A DNA stretch of 64,000 nucleotides from Bacillota bacterium (GTDB lineage: Bacteria; Bacillota; Clostridia; Lachnospirales; Lachnospiraceae), in assembly GCA_023395555.1 (NCBI GenBank), contig JAEWYQ010000084.1:1-64000 (forward strand), given 5' to 3'. Position 1 is the first letter of the stretch. Every line of letters begins with the position of its first letter. Shown here piece by piece: positions 34,978 to 43,734 of the stretch. The position numbers and the translations under genes are program-made. The notes beneath the pieces were generated by a model. That model was not told the DNA's origin. It saw only the letters and a program-made list of their open reading frames with translations, and ran no database searches.

Positions 34978-37900
34978 CTAATCTATTTTACCCAATTTTT
35001 CAATACTCTTTTCCGTAATTCGTACATTTTCTTCTTTATACACGCTGATCAGCTGCTGGATTACTTCCCCATCCGCTTTAATGTTCCTGCTTTTTGGAAG
35101 TTTTTTAACACATTTTTCTGCCTCACAGAAAATAACCACACTGTCATTGCCGTCCCACTGCTCCAATAGACGGTACAGCGACTGCTCATCCCTCTGGAAG
35201 CTTTCCAGATTCGGATATTTGATCCATACCTCCTGAGGAATACCGTCAAAGGAGATGATCTCCTGGCAAATAAGCTTTGCCGCCTTCTCTTCCTCTACGG
35301 CAACCCTTCCCCGGACAAAGATCTTCTGCTCCGGCTCCAGCATGGTTTTATATTTTTCATAGTCCCTGGGGAACAGGATAACCTCAACGCTGCCGAACAA
35401 ATCCTCCAGCGTGATAAAGGCCATCATGCTGTTGGTGCGGGTGGTCTTAACCGTCTTTGCCGTAATCATCCCCCCGATGGTCTCGATGCTTCCATCCTCT
35501 ACTCTGGGATGATTCGTCTCTTCGTCAATGCCAAAATCATTGGAATTGACCGTCGCATTCTTTTTAATTCTGTTTTCATAAGCTTCCAGCGGATGTCCGC
35601 TGACATAGATGCCAAGAACCTCCTTCTCCAGAGCCAGGAGCTCATCCTTGCCGAATTCCTCCGCCTCCGGCAGGACCAGCTCATAGTCCGTCTTCTCCTC
35701 TTCTCCGGCAAAATCAAACAGAGTCATCTGTCCCGTCAGCGCTTTCTTCTTATCCGCCGCAATATCATCCAGAATCCGGCCGTATCCCAGCATCAGCTGT
35801 CTCCGGTTGGGATGCAGTTTGGAAAATACCCCGGCCTTAATAAAGTTTTCCACCGTTCTTTTATTCACTTCCTTGCCGGACAGACGCTCCGCAAAATCCC
35901 TCAGATTCAGGAAGGGGCCGCCCGCCTCACGCTCCGCCACAATTGCCTGGATTACCGGCCTGCCCACTCCCTTAATGGCTGACAGGGCATAACGGATCGC
36001 ACCGCCGGATACCGTAAATACAGCATCTCCTTCGTTGATGTCAGGCGGCAGAATTTCGATTCCCATCTGCCTGCAGGTATAAATATATTCAGAAACCTTT
36101 CCCGGATTATCAATAACGGAGGTCATAAGCGCCGCCATAAATTCTACGGGATAGTAGTATTTCAGATAGGCCGTCTCATAGGATATGATGGCATAGGCGC
36201 CGGCATGGGACTTGTTAAAGGCATATTTGGCAAAGTCCATCATCTCATCATAGATATGATTGGCAACCGCTTCCGGTATCCCGTTTTTAATACAGCCCGG
36301 CACGCCTTCCTCTTCATTGCCGTAGACAAAGCTCTGCCGTTCCTTGATCATCACGGATTCCTTCTTCTTGGACATGGCACGGCGAACCAGGTCGCTTCTG
36401 CCGTAGCTGTAGCCAGCCAGGTCACGTACGATCTGCATTACCTGCTCCTGATAGACGATACAGCCGTAAGTGGGAGACAGGATCGGCTCCAGCTGGGAAC
36501 ATTCATAGGTGATATGCCCCGCTTCATTCTTGCCCTTGATATACTGGGGAATAAATTCCATGGGCCCCGGACGGTAGAGGGAGATGCCCGCTATGACATC
36601 CTCCAGATTCCTCGGCTTAAGCTCCTTCATGAAGCTCTTCATACCGGCGCTTTCCAACTGGAAGATACCCTCCGTCCTGCCGGAGGCGATCAGCTCATAT
36701 ACCTTCTGGTCATCATAATCAATTTTCTTAATATCAAATTTATCGGAGGCGGATCTCTTCCGGTTCACCAGGTTTTCCGCACTCTGGATTACCGTGAGGG
36801 TTCTGAGCCCCAGAAAATCCATTTTCAGCAGGCCCAGCTCCTCCAAGGTGGTCATGGTGAACTGGGTGGTAACGGAATCGTCGGAGGAACGGGAAAGGGG
36901 AACATATTCATCCAGGCTCTCCTTGCCGATTACTACTCCCGCCGCATGCATGGAGGTGTGCCTGGGCAGGCCCTCCAGTCTTTTTGACATATCGATCAGA
37001 TATTTTACATCGCTGTTGCTCTCATAGAGGCTCCTTAAATCCCGGTTATGATCCAGTGCCTTCTGTATGGTGATGCCCGGCTCCGTTGGAATCAGCTTTG
37101 CCACCGTATCCACCTGGGCATAGGGCAGATCCAGAGCACGGCCCACATCCCGGATCACCGCCCTTGCCGCCATGGTTCCGAAGGTTACGATCTGAACCAC
37201 CTTGTCCTTGCCGTATTTGGCAGCCACATAATCAATTACCTCCTGCCGCCGTTCAAAGCAGAAGTCGATATCAATATCCGGCATGGTGAGACGTTCCGGA
37301 TTCAGAAAGCGTTCAAAGAGCAGGCTGTATTTAATGGGGTCAATATCCGTAATCCGGAGAGCATAGGAGACAATGGAGCCCGCCGCACTGCCCCGGCCGG
37401 GTCCCACGCTGATATTATTATCCCTGGCATATTTGATAAAATCCCATACAATGAGGAAATAGTCCACAAAACCCATATCCCGGATGGTCTCAAGCTCATA
37501 CAGCATACGCTCCTGCAGCTCTGGTGTAACCGGCTGATACCGTTCCTCCAGACCCTCCCGGCACAGCTTCGTCAGATATTCATAGGCTGTATAGGGCGCC
37601 GGAACCGGATAGATGGGCAGCTTATATTCACCGAAGGTAATGCTTACATTGCACCGTTCGGCGATCTCGTGGGTATTCTCCAAAGCCTCCCTCAGATTAG
37701 GAAACAGCTCCAGCATCTCTTCCGGGGATTTCAAATAGAACTGGCCGCCCTCATAGCGCATCCGGTTCTCGTCCTGCACCTTCTTCTGGGTCTGGATGCA
37801 GAGCAGTATATCATGGGAATCCACATCCTCGGCAAAGGTATAATGGACATCGTTGGTAGCTACCAGCTTAATTCCCGTCTCCTGGGACATGCGGAGCAGC

Positions 37901-38466
37901 GCCTGATTTACATTCTTCTGCTCCTCTATTCCATGATCCTGAAGCTCCAGGAAGAAATTCTCCTCTCCGAAGACCTCCCGCATACGAAGGGCCGCGGCCT
38001 TTGCTTCCGCATAAAATCCTCTGCGAAGATTGACCGCCACCTCACCCCCAAGGCAGGCGCTGAGGGCTATGATTCCCTCATGGTATTGCTCCATTACCTC
38101 ATAGTCAATCCGCGGTTTATAATAAAATCCTTCCAAAAATCCGCGGGATACAATTTTCATCAGATTCTGATAGCCGGTGTTATTCTCCGCCAGCAATACC
38201 AGATGATAATAACGTTCGTCCGAAGCCCCTGCCTCCCGGTCCATTCTGGAATTCGGGGCAACATATACCTCACAGCCGATCACCGGCTTGATTCCCTCGC
38301 TGAGACAGGCCTTATAAAAGTCAATGACACCGTACATCACCCCGTGGTCTGTGATTGCCAGGCTGTCCATCCCCAGCTCCTTTGCCCGGTGCACCATCTC
38401 CTTGATCTTGCCGGAACCGTCCAGCAAGCTGTATTCCGTATGTACATGCAAATGCGTAAAATTCAT
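34978..38466 (-). CDS. dnaE: DNA polymerase III alpha subunit DnaE
   Basis: About 1162 residues from ATG 38466 (GGAGG 7 bases upstream); the frame runs on to 38517 but without a site and without homology. It starts with the PHP domain (FTHLHVHTEYSLLDGSGKI). The catalytic palm follows, with GPGRGSAAGSIVSYAL and the PDIDIDFCFERR acidic triad near residues 390-415. The finger region has KYAFNKSHAGAYA, and the protein ends with helix-hairpin-helix and OB domains. It is a DnaE1-length replicase; Firmicutes also use PolC, not in this window. It is downstream of a leader hairpin at 38498-38542. Confidence 0.97.
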   Translation of the reverse strand: MNFTHLHVHTEYSLLDGSGKIKEMVHRAKELGMDSLAITDHGVMYGVIDFYKACLSEGIKPVIGCEVYVAPNSRMDREAGASDERYYHLVLLAENNTGYQNLMKIVSRGFLEGFYYKPRIDYEVMEQYHEGIIALSACLGGEVAVNLRRGFYAEAKAAALRMREVFGEENFFLELQDHGIEEQKNVNQALLRMSQETGIKLVATNDVHYTFAEDVDSHDILLCIQTQKKVQDENRMRYEGGQFYLKSPEEMLELFPNLREALENTHEIAERCNVSITFGEYKLPIYPVPAPYTAYEYLTKLCREGLEERYQPVTPELQERMLYELETIRDMGFVDYFLIVWDFIKYARDNNISVGPGRGSAAGSIVSYALRITDIDPIKYSLLFERFLNPERLTMPDIDIDFCFERRQEVIDYVAAKYGKDKVVQIVTFGTMAARAVIRDVGRALDLPYAQVDTVAKLIPTEPGITIQKALDHNRDLRSLYESNSDVKYLIDMSKRLEGLPRHTSMHAAGVVIGKESLDEYVPLSRSSDDSVTTQFTMTTLEELGLLKMDFLGLRTLTVIQSAENLVNRKRSASDKFDIKKIDYDDQKVYELIASGRTEGIFQLESAGMKSFMKELKPRNLEDVIAGISLYRPGPMEFIPQYIKGKNEAGHITYECSQLEPILSPTYGCIVYQEQVMQIVRDLAGYSYGRSDLVRRAMSKKKESVMIKERQSFVYGNEEEGVPGCIKNGIPEAVANHIYDEMMDFAKYAFNKSHAGAYAIISYETAYLKYYYPVEFMAALMTSVIDNPGKVSEYIYTCRQMGIEILPPDINEGDAVFTVSGGAIRYALSAIKGVGRPVIQAIVAEREAGGPFLNLRDFAERLSGKEVNKRTVENFIKAGVFSKLHPNRRQLMLGYGRILDDIAADKKKALTGQMTLFDFAGEEEKTDYELVLPEAEEFGKDELLALEKEVLGIYVSGHPLEAYENRIKKNATVNSNDFGIDEETNHPRVEDGSIETIGGMITAKTVKTTRTNSMMAFITLEDLFGSVEVILFPRDYEKYKTMLEPEQKIFVRGRVAVEEEKAAKLICQEIISFDGIPQEVWIKYPNLESFQRDEQSLYRLLEQWDGNDSVVIFCEAEKCVKKLPKSRNIKADGEVIQQLISVYKEENVRITEKSIEKLGKID

Positions 38467-38497
38467 ATTTCTACCTCCGTTGCAGTTTTTATACAGG

Positions 38498-38542
38498 GGG
38501 AGACGGATAAAAGCCAATAACAGGGCTCTTTATCCGTCTCCC
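38498..38542 (-). promoter_or_regulatory. 14-bp hairpin in the dnaE leader
   Basis: A perfect 14-bp stem (GGGAGACGGATAAA and complement, with GCC/GGC continuing it) ends about 30 bases before the dnaE ATG. It may act as an attenuator or protect the mRNA. Confidence 0.5.
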
Positions 38543-38690
38543 TCATGTACAAAAACCACCGCTGTGGCTAATTGCCTTTATGTATAATATAATATTCCAC
38601 CCTGGAAAGCTTGTCAATCCCATGGTTCACAGTAATACGACAAATGTATCCGTCCAGCCTGTAATCGGGAAATAAAAAACTCTTTTATAA

Positions 38691-38750
38691 AAACAGGTTT
38701 CGGATATCCCGGGGCAAAAGCCCCAGACATGCCCAAAACCTGTTATTTCA
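38691..38750 (-). terminator. Terminator of the deacetylase gene
   Basis: On the minus strand AACAGGTTT and AAACCTGTT enclose an inner GGGGC-TTTT-GCCCC hairpin, followed by TTTTTAT. Confidence 0.7.
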
Positions 38751-38786
38751 TAATCTGCCTATATTATTAATTACCATTTTCATAAT

Positions 38787-40265
38787 CTACCAGTTCATAG
38801 GAGGGCGCTCGGGATCAATGATTTCCTCAACGGAGAAGAGATCCGCCAGCCGCTGCGGGAATTGAAGCATTGCCTGTCCGTCAATAGGCCTCCTGCCCAT
38901 TCTGACATAATCCTTCTTAATATGCATCCAGGGCTTGCCGTCTACATTCAGGAACAAATTGAAACCGCATTCCTTCAGGAATTTGAATTTGTCACTGGAA
39001 TAGTGCCCCATGGTCGTCTCAATATCAATTCCTTTGGGGAAGACAAGGATATCGGTTCCTCCAATCAGAGGAGCTACTTCTTTCAGCCAGCGGTTCGTAT
39101 CCGTCTTCAGATGCTCCAGGCTCATCTCTCCCATATTCCTGTGTCCCCAGCTATGGGAACCCAGCTCCCAGCCTGTCGCCTTCAGGGCATCCGCCACCTT
39201 TGTGGCTGCCTCCTTATCCTGCTCATAGGTGGGAGAAGTCTCATCATTGGTCCGGTAGCCGAAGATTCCTTCATAACCCGTGAGAGCCAGAAGTCCTTTT
39301 GCTCCCTTGTAAGAGAAGTCCGGGTGCTCTTCCACAAAGGCATCCAGAAGGGGAACCACATCAAAGGCTCCTGTGACCACACTTCCATCTGCCTGTATCA
39401 TCTCACAGGTAACCTTTCCGTCTTCACCGATGATCATTCTGGAGGCAAAACCATCCCCATCCATATATTCATAATAGCTGACATCATCTACGGAAAGCAC
39501 AAAGGGCTTTTTCCCGGGGCGGAGCATGATCTCATTCTCCACATACCCCATGGTGCCGTCCTCCTGCTTCTCCAGTCTCGTCAGATCCGCCATGCTGACA
39601 AGAACATAGCCGTCCTTATACATTTTATCCATGAGCTTATTAAACTCGTATATGGTTGCCATATACATATTATAGCCCTTCGATTCATAATCCCCGTCAA
39701 AGGCTCTGGCATTGTCCGCAACCAGGCAGTGGAAGAAAATATGATTGATCAGGGTTACGGAGCTATAGGAACCTCCCAGATTCACCAGGGATGCCTGTTC
39801 TGTCTCCAAACGGGTAATGGCATCGGATAATGCCGGATAGGATTTATAATCTCCCTCGGAGCCCTTATAGTCCTTAATCAGCTGAATTGCCTCATCATAG
39901 TTATAGCCCAGCGCCAGAAGGTCTGCCTTTTTAACCAGCTCGTCCCTTTCCGCAAGCTCCTTCTGCAGTCTTTCCTGCTCCTCCTGTGCGGCCAGCTCTT
40001 CCGCTGTCGGCTCTTTTTCCGCAGGGGGAGTCACATTCCCTCCGGATGAATCATTCTGTCCCTTATCACCCTTATTTGCCTCCTCTCCTGCTTTCGGAGG
40101 GTTGTTATTCCCTTCCTTATTCCGCGATGTAACATACAGGCGATAGCCTCCAAATAAAGCCAGCAATATCACTAACTCAACCACAATAAAAATAATCAGC
40201 CTGTGCGGATTTCTCCTTGATTTTCTCTGATCCTGTCCCACCATGTTCAACCTCTTTTCATTCAT
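38787..40265 (-). CDS. Polysaccharide deacetylase-like membrane protein
   Basis: A 492-residue protein. A basic N terminus leads to one membrane helix (about 25-47, LIIFIVVELVILLALFGG), a Glu/Gly-rich linker and a coiled segment (about 75-130). A polysaccharide-deacetylase-like domain follows with SVDDVSYYEY (the Asp pair), LGSHSWGHRNMG (metal His pair) and VFPKGIDIETT. The family removes N-acetyl groups from peptidoglycan or other glycans outside the cell. A second start at 40244 has AGAGG 6 bases upstream; both starts are plausible. It has its own promoter and terminator, and interrupts the crh-dnaE order. Confidence 0.8.
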   Translation of the reverse strand: MNEKRLNMVGQDQRKSRRNPHRLIIFIVVELVILLALFGGYRLYVTSRNKEGNNNPPKAGEEANKGDKGQNDSSGGNVTPPAEKEPTAEELAAQEEQERLQKELAERDELVKKADLLALGYNYDEAIQLIKDYKGSEGDYKSYPALSDAITRLETEQASLVNLGGSYSSVTLINHIFFHCLVADNARAFDGDYESKGYNMYMATIYEFNKLMDKMYKDGYVLVSMADLTRLEKQEDGTMGYVENEIMLRPGKKPFVLSVDDVSYYEYMDGDGFASRMIIGEDGKVTCEMIQADGSVVTGAFDVVPLLDAFVEEHPDFSYKGAKGLLALTGYEGIFGYRTNDETSPTYEQDKEAATKVADALKATGWELGSHSWGHRNMGEMSLEHLKTDTNRWLKEVAPLIGGTDILVFPKGIDIETTMGHYSSDKFKFLKECGFNLFLNVDGKPWMHIKKDYVRMGRRPIDGQAMLQFPQRLADLFSVEEIIDPERPPMNW

Positions 40266-40305
40266 TTCGAAGACACCCTTTGGGGATGTCCATTTTTCAA
40301 CCTAT

Positions 40306-40314
40306 AGTATAACA
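40306..40314 (-). promoter_or_regulatory. Extended -10 promoter of the deacetylase gene
   Basis: On the minus strand TGTTATACT (hexamer 40306-40311) about 40 bases before the ATG. There is no good -35 box, as fits an extended -10 element. Confidence 0.5.
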
Positions 40315-40439
40315 TATAAATCGATATAATTCTTTACGAATATATTAATTTATCCTAATAAATTTCTTTCTATCCCATATCTTATTATTCCCCGAACAGG
40401 AATAATTATAATCTGCTTCCGGCAGTGATTATGCCGCAA

Positions 40440-40468
40440 AGAAGGCACGGATTAACTCCGTACCTTCT
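40440..40468 (-). terminator. Hairpin terminator after crh
   Basis: A 12-bp stem with one G-T pair (AGAAGG-ACGGA type) about 70 bases after crh. Only three U follow. Confidence 0.5.
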
Positions 40469-40535
40469 CTGCTATGAACCCCTTTTTATTCTCATCATTA
40501 TATAATTCTTAAGAACAGCTGACTCTGCCCCAAAA

Positions 40536-40790
40536 TTATTTACTGCTTAAATATTTTTCTATATTCTCGATTGCTGCTTTCTCATCTGGTCCATCCGCAG
40601 TAACTGTAACTGCCTCTCCGGCTGAAATACCCATGCTCATCATACCCATAATACTCTTCGCATTGACACGCTTTTCATTACTGGTTACGTAGATACTGCA
40701 TTCGTACTGGCTCGCAACCTGAACAAGCAATGCAACCGGCCTAGCTTCCAGCCCGTTGGGAATGTTAATTACAATTTCCTTTGTTATCAT
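40536..40790 (-). CDS. crh: HPr-like protein with Glu15 in place of His15 (Crh type)
   Basis: An 84-residue HPr-fold protein. Numbering from Met1, the usual active His15 of HPr is Glu15 (NGLEARP), while Ser46 is kept in NAKSIMGMMSMGI. Without His15 it cannot pass phosphate along the sugar phosphotransferase system. With Ser46 it can be a target of HprK, encoded 4 kb upstream on the same strand. This is the logic of Crh in Bacillus, where position 15 is Gln. P-Ser-Crh acts as a cofactor of CcpA there. It overlaps whiA by 26 bases, its AGGAGG lying inside whiA. Confidence 0.82.
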   Translation of the reverse strand: MITKEIVINIPNGLEARPVALLVQVASQYECSIYVTSNEKRVNAKSIMGMMSMGISAGEAVTVTADGPDEKAAIENIEKYLSSK

Positions 40791-41748
40791 GACTATTTTC
40801 CTCCTTATGCTCTCGCAGTTGATCTGCTATCATACTTAGCTTGCGCAGCCGGTGATTTACGCCGGATTTGCCGATGGCCGGCTGCAGCATTGCCCCAAGT
40901 TCCTTCAGGGAAGCCTCCGGATAATCAATCCTCAGCTGTGCGATGTCTTCCAATCCCTCCGCCAGGTCCCCAAATCCCACGGTATCCCTGATGTACAGGA
41001 TATCCTCCTTCTGCTTTGACGCCGCATTCACGGTCTTCGTAATATTCGCCGCCTCACAATTTACCTGCCGGTTGATGGAATTGCGCATCTCCTTCAGTAT
41101 TCTCACATTTTCCAAATCCATTAAGGCGACATGCGCTTCCATGACATTCAGAAGATCAACAATCTGAGAACCCTCCTTAATATAAACTACATAATTCTTC
41201 TTGCGCATTACTATCTTGGCATCAATGGAAAAGGCCTGTATTATGTCCCTCAGCTGCTCCGCCTTCCCAGGGCTGGCTGTCACTACCTCCAAATGATAGG
41301 CCTTCTTCGGATCACTCATGGAACCGGAGGATAGAAATGCCCCCCGGATAAAAGCTCTCTTACAGCAGGCGTTCTGGGTGACCAGCTGACTGGCTGCCCC
41401 AATCCGGCTGCTTCCCTCCGGTACATTCTCCAAAGAGAGCTTGCATGCCTGCATGATCCTGATGACATCCTTCGTATTGCGGATTATTAAGGTTATATTG
41501 CTCTTATTCTGTCTGCTGTTTATTTTCACAGAAATTTCACTACTTATATTAAAGGTTTTTCGTATTAATGTAAAGTACTTTCTTGCAACAACCAGATTTT
41601 CTGTCTGTAATCTCAGATACAGCCTCTCTCCCGACCGGATCAGATGGCATTCATAAGAACAGATTGCAGAAAGCTCTGCCAGCCTGCAATGTCTTGCGCT
41701 GCTTAACTGCAAGGAAAGCTCTTCCTTCACCTCACTGGAAAATGACAT
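40765..41748 (-). CDS. whiA: WhiA family DNA-binding protein
   Basis: About 327 residues from ATG 41748 (GGGGAGG 5 bases upstream); an ATG six codons earlier lacks a site. It has the WhiA N-terminal LAGLIDADG-like domain (FSSEVKEELSLQ, RGAFLSSGSMSDPKKAYHLE) and the C-terminal helix-turn-helix (LAEGLEDIAQLRIDYPEASLKELGAMLQPAIGKSGVNHRLRKL). WhiA acts in cell division and chromosome segregation in Firmicutes. It is coupled to crh and follows rapZ. The yvcK gene that separates them in Bacillus is missing here. Confidence 0.95.
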   Translation of the reverse strand: MSFSSEVKEELSLQLSSARHCRLAELSAICSYECHLIRSGERLYLRLQTENLVVARKYFTLIRKTFNISSEISVKINSRQNKSNITLIIRNTKDVIRIMQACKLSLENVPEGSSRIGAASQLVTQNACCKRAFIRGAFLSSGSMSDPKKAYHLEVVTASPGKAEQLRDIIQAFSIDAKIVMRKKNYVVYIKEGSQIVDLLNVMEAHVALMDLENVRILKEMRNSINRQVNCEAANITKTVNAASKQKEDILYIRDTVGFGDLAEGLEDIAQLRIDYPEASLKELGAMLQPAIGKSGVNHRLRKLSMIADQLREHKEENSHDNKGNCN

Positions 41749-41789
41749 ATGAACCTCCCCTGACACTCTTCTATCCCATGTCCCCGATA

Positions 41790-42641
41790 TTATGCCTTAT
41801 CAACATCCCTATGCTCTATTTTTAGTCCGTATTCCGTCTTGGCCAGCCTGTCCCCCAATTCATTCACCAGGGTTACCGAACGGTGCTTGCCCCCGGTGCA
41901 GCCTATGCTGACCACCAGCTGATTCTTTCCTTCTTCAATATAGTGGGGGATCAGAAACAGCAGCATGTCCTCCAATTTACCGACGAACTGGCCGGCTATC
42001 TCCGATTTCATCACATAACTTCTGACTTCTTCCTCATTGCCGGTTCTGTGTTTCAGTTCCGGAACATAGAAAGGATTGGGTAAAAACCTTACGTCAAAAA
42101 CCAGATCCGCATCCACCGGAATTCCATGCTTAAAGCCAAAGGACAAAATCGTAATAAAAAAATTACGGAAGGCCTGATCCTCCAAATAGATTTTATTAAG
42201 CTGTCCCTTCAGCTCTCTGGTTAAAAGGTGGCTGGTATCTATAATCACATCGGCTTTTTTGCGTAAAAACTCCAGCCTCTCCTGCTCCAGGGCTATCCCC
42301 TTCTCCACCCGGTCAACTCCCGACAGGGGGTGGATTCTCCGGGTTTCCTTATAGCGCTTGACCAGCACCTCCGGAGTACAGTCCAGAAACAATATTTCAT
42401 AGGAAAAGCCGGTGCGCCTCATATCTATGAGTACGGAATCCAGCTCCTTTAAGGCCTGGCCGCTGCGAATATCCAGTCCCAGAGCCACCTTGCTCTGGTT
42501 TCCCTGCAGAATCAGCCTGGCAAATTTCTTAACTAATTGGATGGGCAGGTTATCCACACAAAAGTACCCGATGTCCTCCAGCATCTTCAGCGCCGAGCTC
42601 TTTCCCGCGCCTGACATGCCCGTTACTATTACAAATCTCAT
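41790..42641 (-). CDS. rapZ: RapZ/YvcJ nucleotide-binding protein
   Basis: About 283 residues from ATG 42641, where the conserved MRFVIVTGMSGAGKS begins. An earlier ATG at 42677 is possible and neither has a strong ribosome site. Walker A GMSGAGKS, the LGLDIRSG motif, FLDCTPEVLVKRYKETRRIHPL and the C-terminal IGCTGGKHRSV loop are the family marks. In E. coli RapZ binds regulatory RNAs; in Firmicutes the homologue binds nucleotides and affects competence. It lies between murB and whiA, as usual. Confidence 0.93.
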   Translation of the reverse strand: MRFVIVTGMSGAGKSSALKMLEDIGYFCVDNLPIQLVKKFARLILQGNQSKVALGLDIRSGQALKELDSVLIDMRRTGFSYEILFLDCTPEVLVKRYKETRRIHPLSGVDRVEKGIALEQERLEFLRKKADVIIDTSHLLTRELKGQLNKIYLEDQAFRNFFITILSFGFKHGIPVDADLVFDVRFLPNPFYVPELKHRTGNEEEVRSYVMKSEIAGQFVGKLEDMLLFLIPHYIEEGKNQLVVSIGCTGGKHRSVTLVNELGDRLAKTEYGLKIEHRDVDKA

Positions 42642-42740
42642 CTTTATACCCATGCCTTTTGCCGCACAAATCGCCATGAAAATGCTAGCATGGACCCGGC
42701 CCTCCTTTATTCATACATTCCATTTCTCCCAGTCTGCTCC

Positions 42741-43691
42741 TCATTTCTGCGGAAAATCTCCCAGAAATTTAACCTCCGGTTCCAGCCTTACGCCGGATTT
42801 CTCTTCTACAATCCGGATAACATCCCGTATTACGCAAAGGAAATCCTCTGCCGAGGCATGATCCTTATTAATAACAAATCCGCAGTGCTTCTCCGATACC
42901 GCTGCTCCGCCCACCTGATAGCCCGCAAGTCCTGCCTCGCCGATAAGCTTACCGGCATAATTATCCGGCGGACGTTTGAAGGTGCTTCCTGCGCTGAATT
43001 GATCCAGGGGCTGCTTTTCCCTCCTCTGGGCATTCAGGGCATTCATCTTCTGCCGTATCAGCTGAGGATCTCCCTCGGACAGCTTAATATCCGCTTCCAG
43101 CAGTGTATAATCCACTTTCTGCAGTATACTGGTGCGATAGCCAAGCTCCAGCTCCTCTAAAGTAAATTCCCTCAGGCAGCCTTCCGTATCCAGCATTCTT
43201 GCCGCAATAAGGCATTGCTTCATCTCACCGTCATAGGCGCCCGCATTCATCGTTACCGCCCCGCCAAGGGTTCCCGGGATACCGGAAGCAAACTCAAAAC
43301 CGGTCAGACTATGCTCGGCTGCGATATTGGCCAGCCTGGCCAAAAGCACTCCGGCCTGAGCGGTGATGATCCCCCGCTCACCAACCCGGACTTCCGAGAA
43401 ATTCTCTCCCAGTTGGAGAATCACCCCGCGAAAGCCCGTGTCTGACACCAGAAGATTACTGCCATTCCCCATAATGTAGCAGGGAATCTGCTTCTCCCTG
43501 CACAGGGCGAGAACAGCCTTCACCTCCTCGGTCCGGGTCGGTGTAACAAAATAATCCGCCTTCCCTCCGATATGCAAAGAGGTGTGGTGTTCCATCGGTT
43601 CGTCCCTGCGGACCCGGTCTTCCGGTACAATAAGTGTCAGTTCACGATAAAATAAATCCTCCAAGATATCCCTCCGACTGAACTGCAGCAT
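42741..43691 (-). CDS. murB: UDP-N-acetylmuramate dehydrogenase MurB
   Basis: A 316-residue type II MurB. FAD-binding features are IMGNGSNLLVSD, GFEFASGIPGTLGGAVTMNAGAY and the active-site region FSAGSTFKRPPDNYAGKLI, with VSEKHCGFVIN near the C terminus. It reduces UDP-GlcNAc-enolpyruvate with NADPH for cell-wall synthesis. It lies downstream of the ROK kinase and upstream of rapZ. Confidence 0.96.
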   Translation of the reverse strand: MLQFSRRDILEDLFYRELTLIVPEDRVRRDEPMEHHTSLHIGGKADYFVTPTRTEEVKAVLALCREKQIPCYIMGNGSNLLVSDTGFRGVILQLGENFSEVRVGERGIITAQAGVLLARLANIAAEHSLTGFEFASGIPGTLGGAVTMNAGAYDGEMKQCLIAARMLDTEGCLREFTLEELELGYRTSILQKVDYTLLEADIKLSEGDPQLIRQKMNALNAQRREKQPLDQFSAGSTFKRPPDNYAGKLIGEAGLAGYQVGGAAVSEKHCGFVINKDHASAEDFLCVIRDVIRIVEEKSGVRLEPEVKFLGDFPQK

Positions 43692-43734
43692 AAAACTGTA
43701 GCATAAAATAATATAGTATAGTATATTTCACTAG

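Larger units (their letters stand above)
38467..38786. other. Intergenic region before dnaE with two hairpins
   Basis: A 320-bp gap with no gene. It holds the terminator of the deacetylase gene and a leader hairpin close to dnaE. No clear promoter for dnaE was found, though AT-rich stretches near 38590 could hold one. Confidence 0.6.

Noticed and set aside
37048..38520. 490-residue plus-strand open frame opposite dnaE
   Set aside because: It is the antisense shadow of a full-length dnaE with all polymerase motifs, and has no ribosome site or homology.
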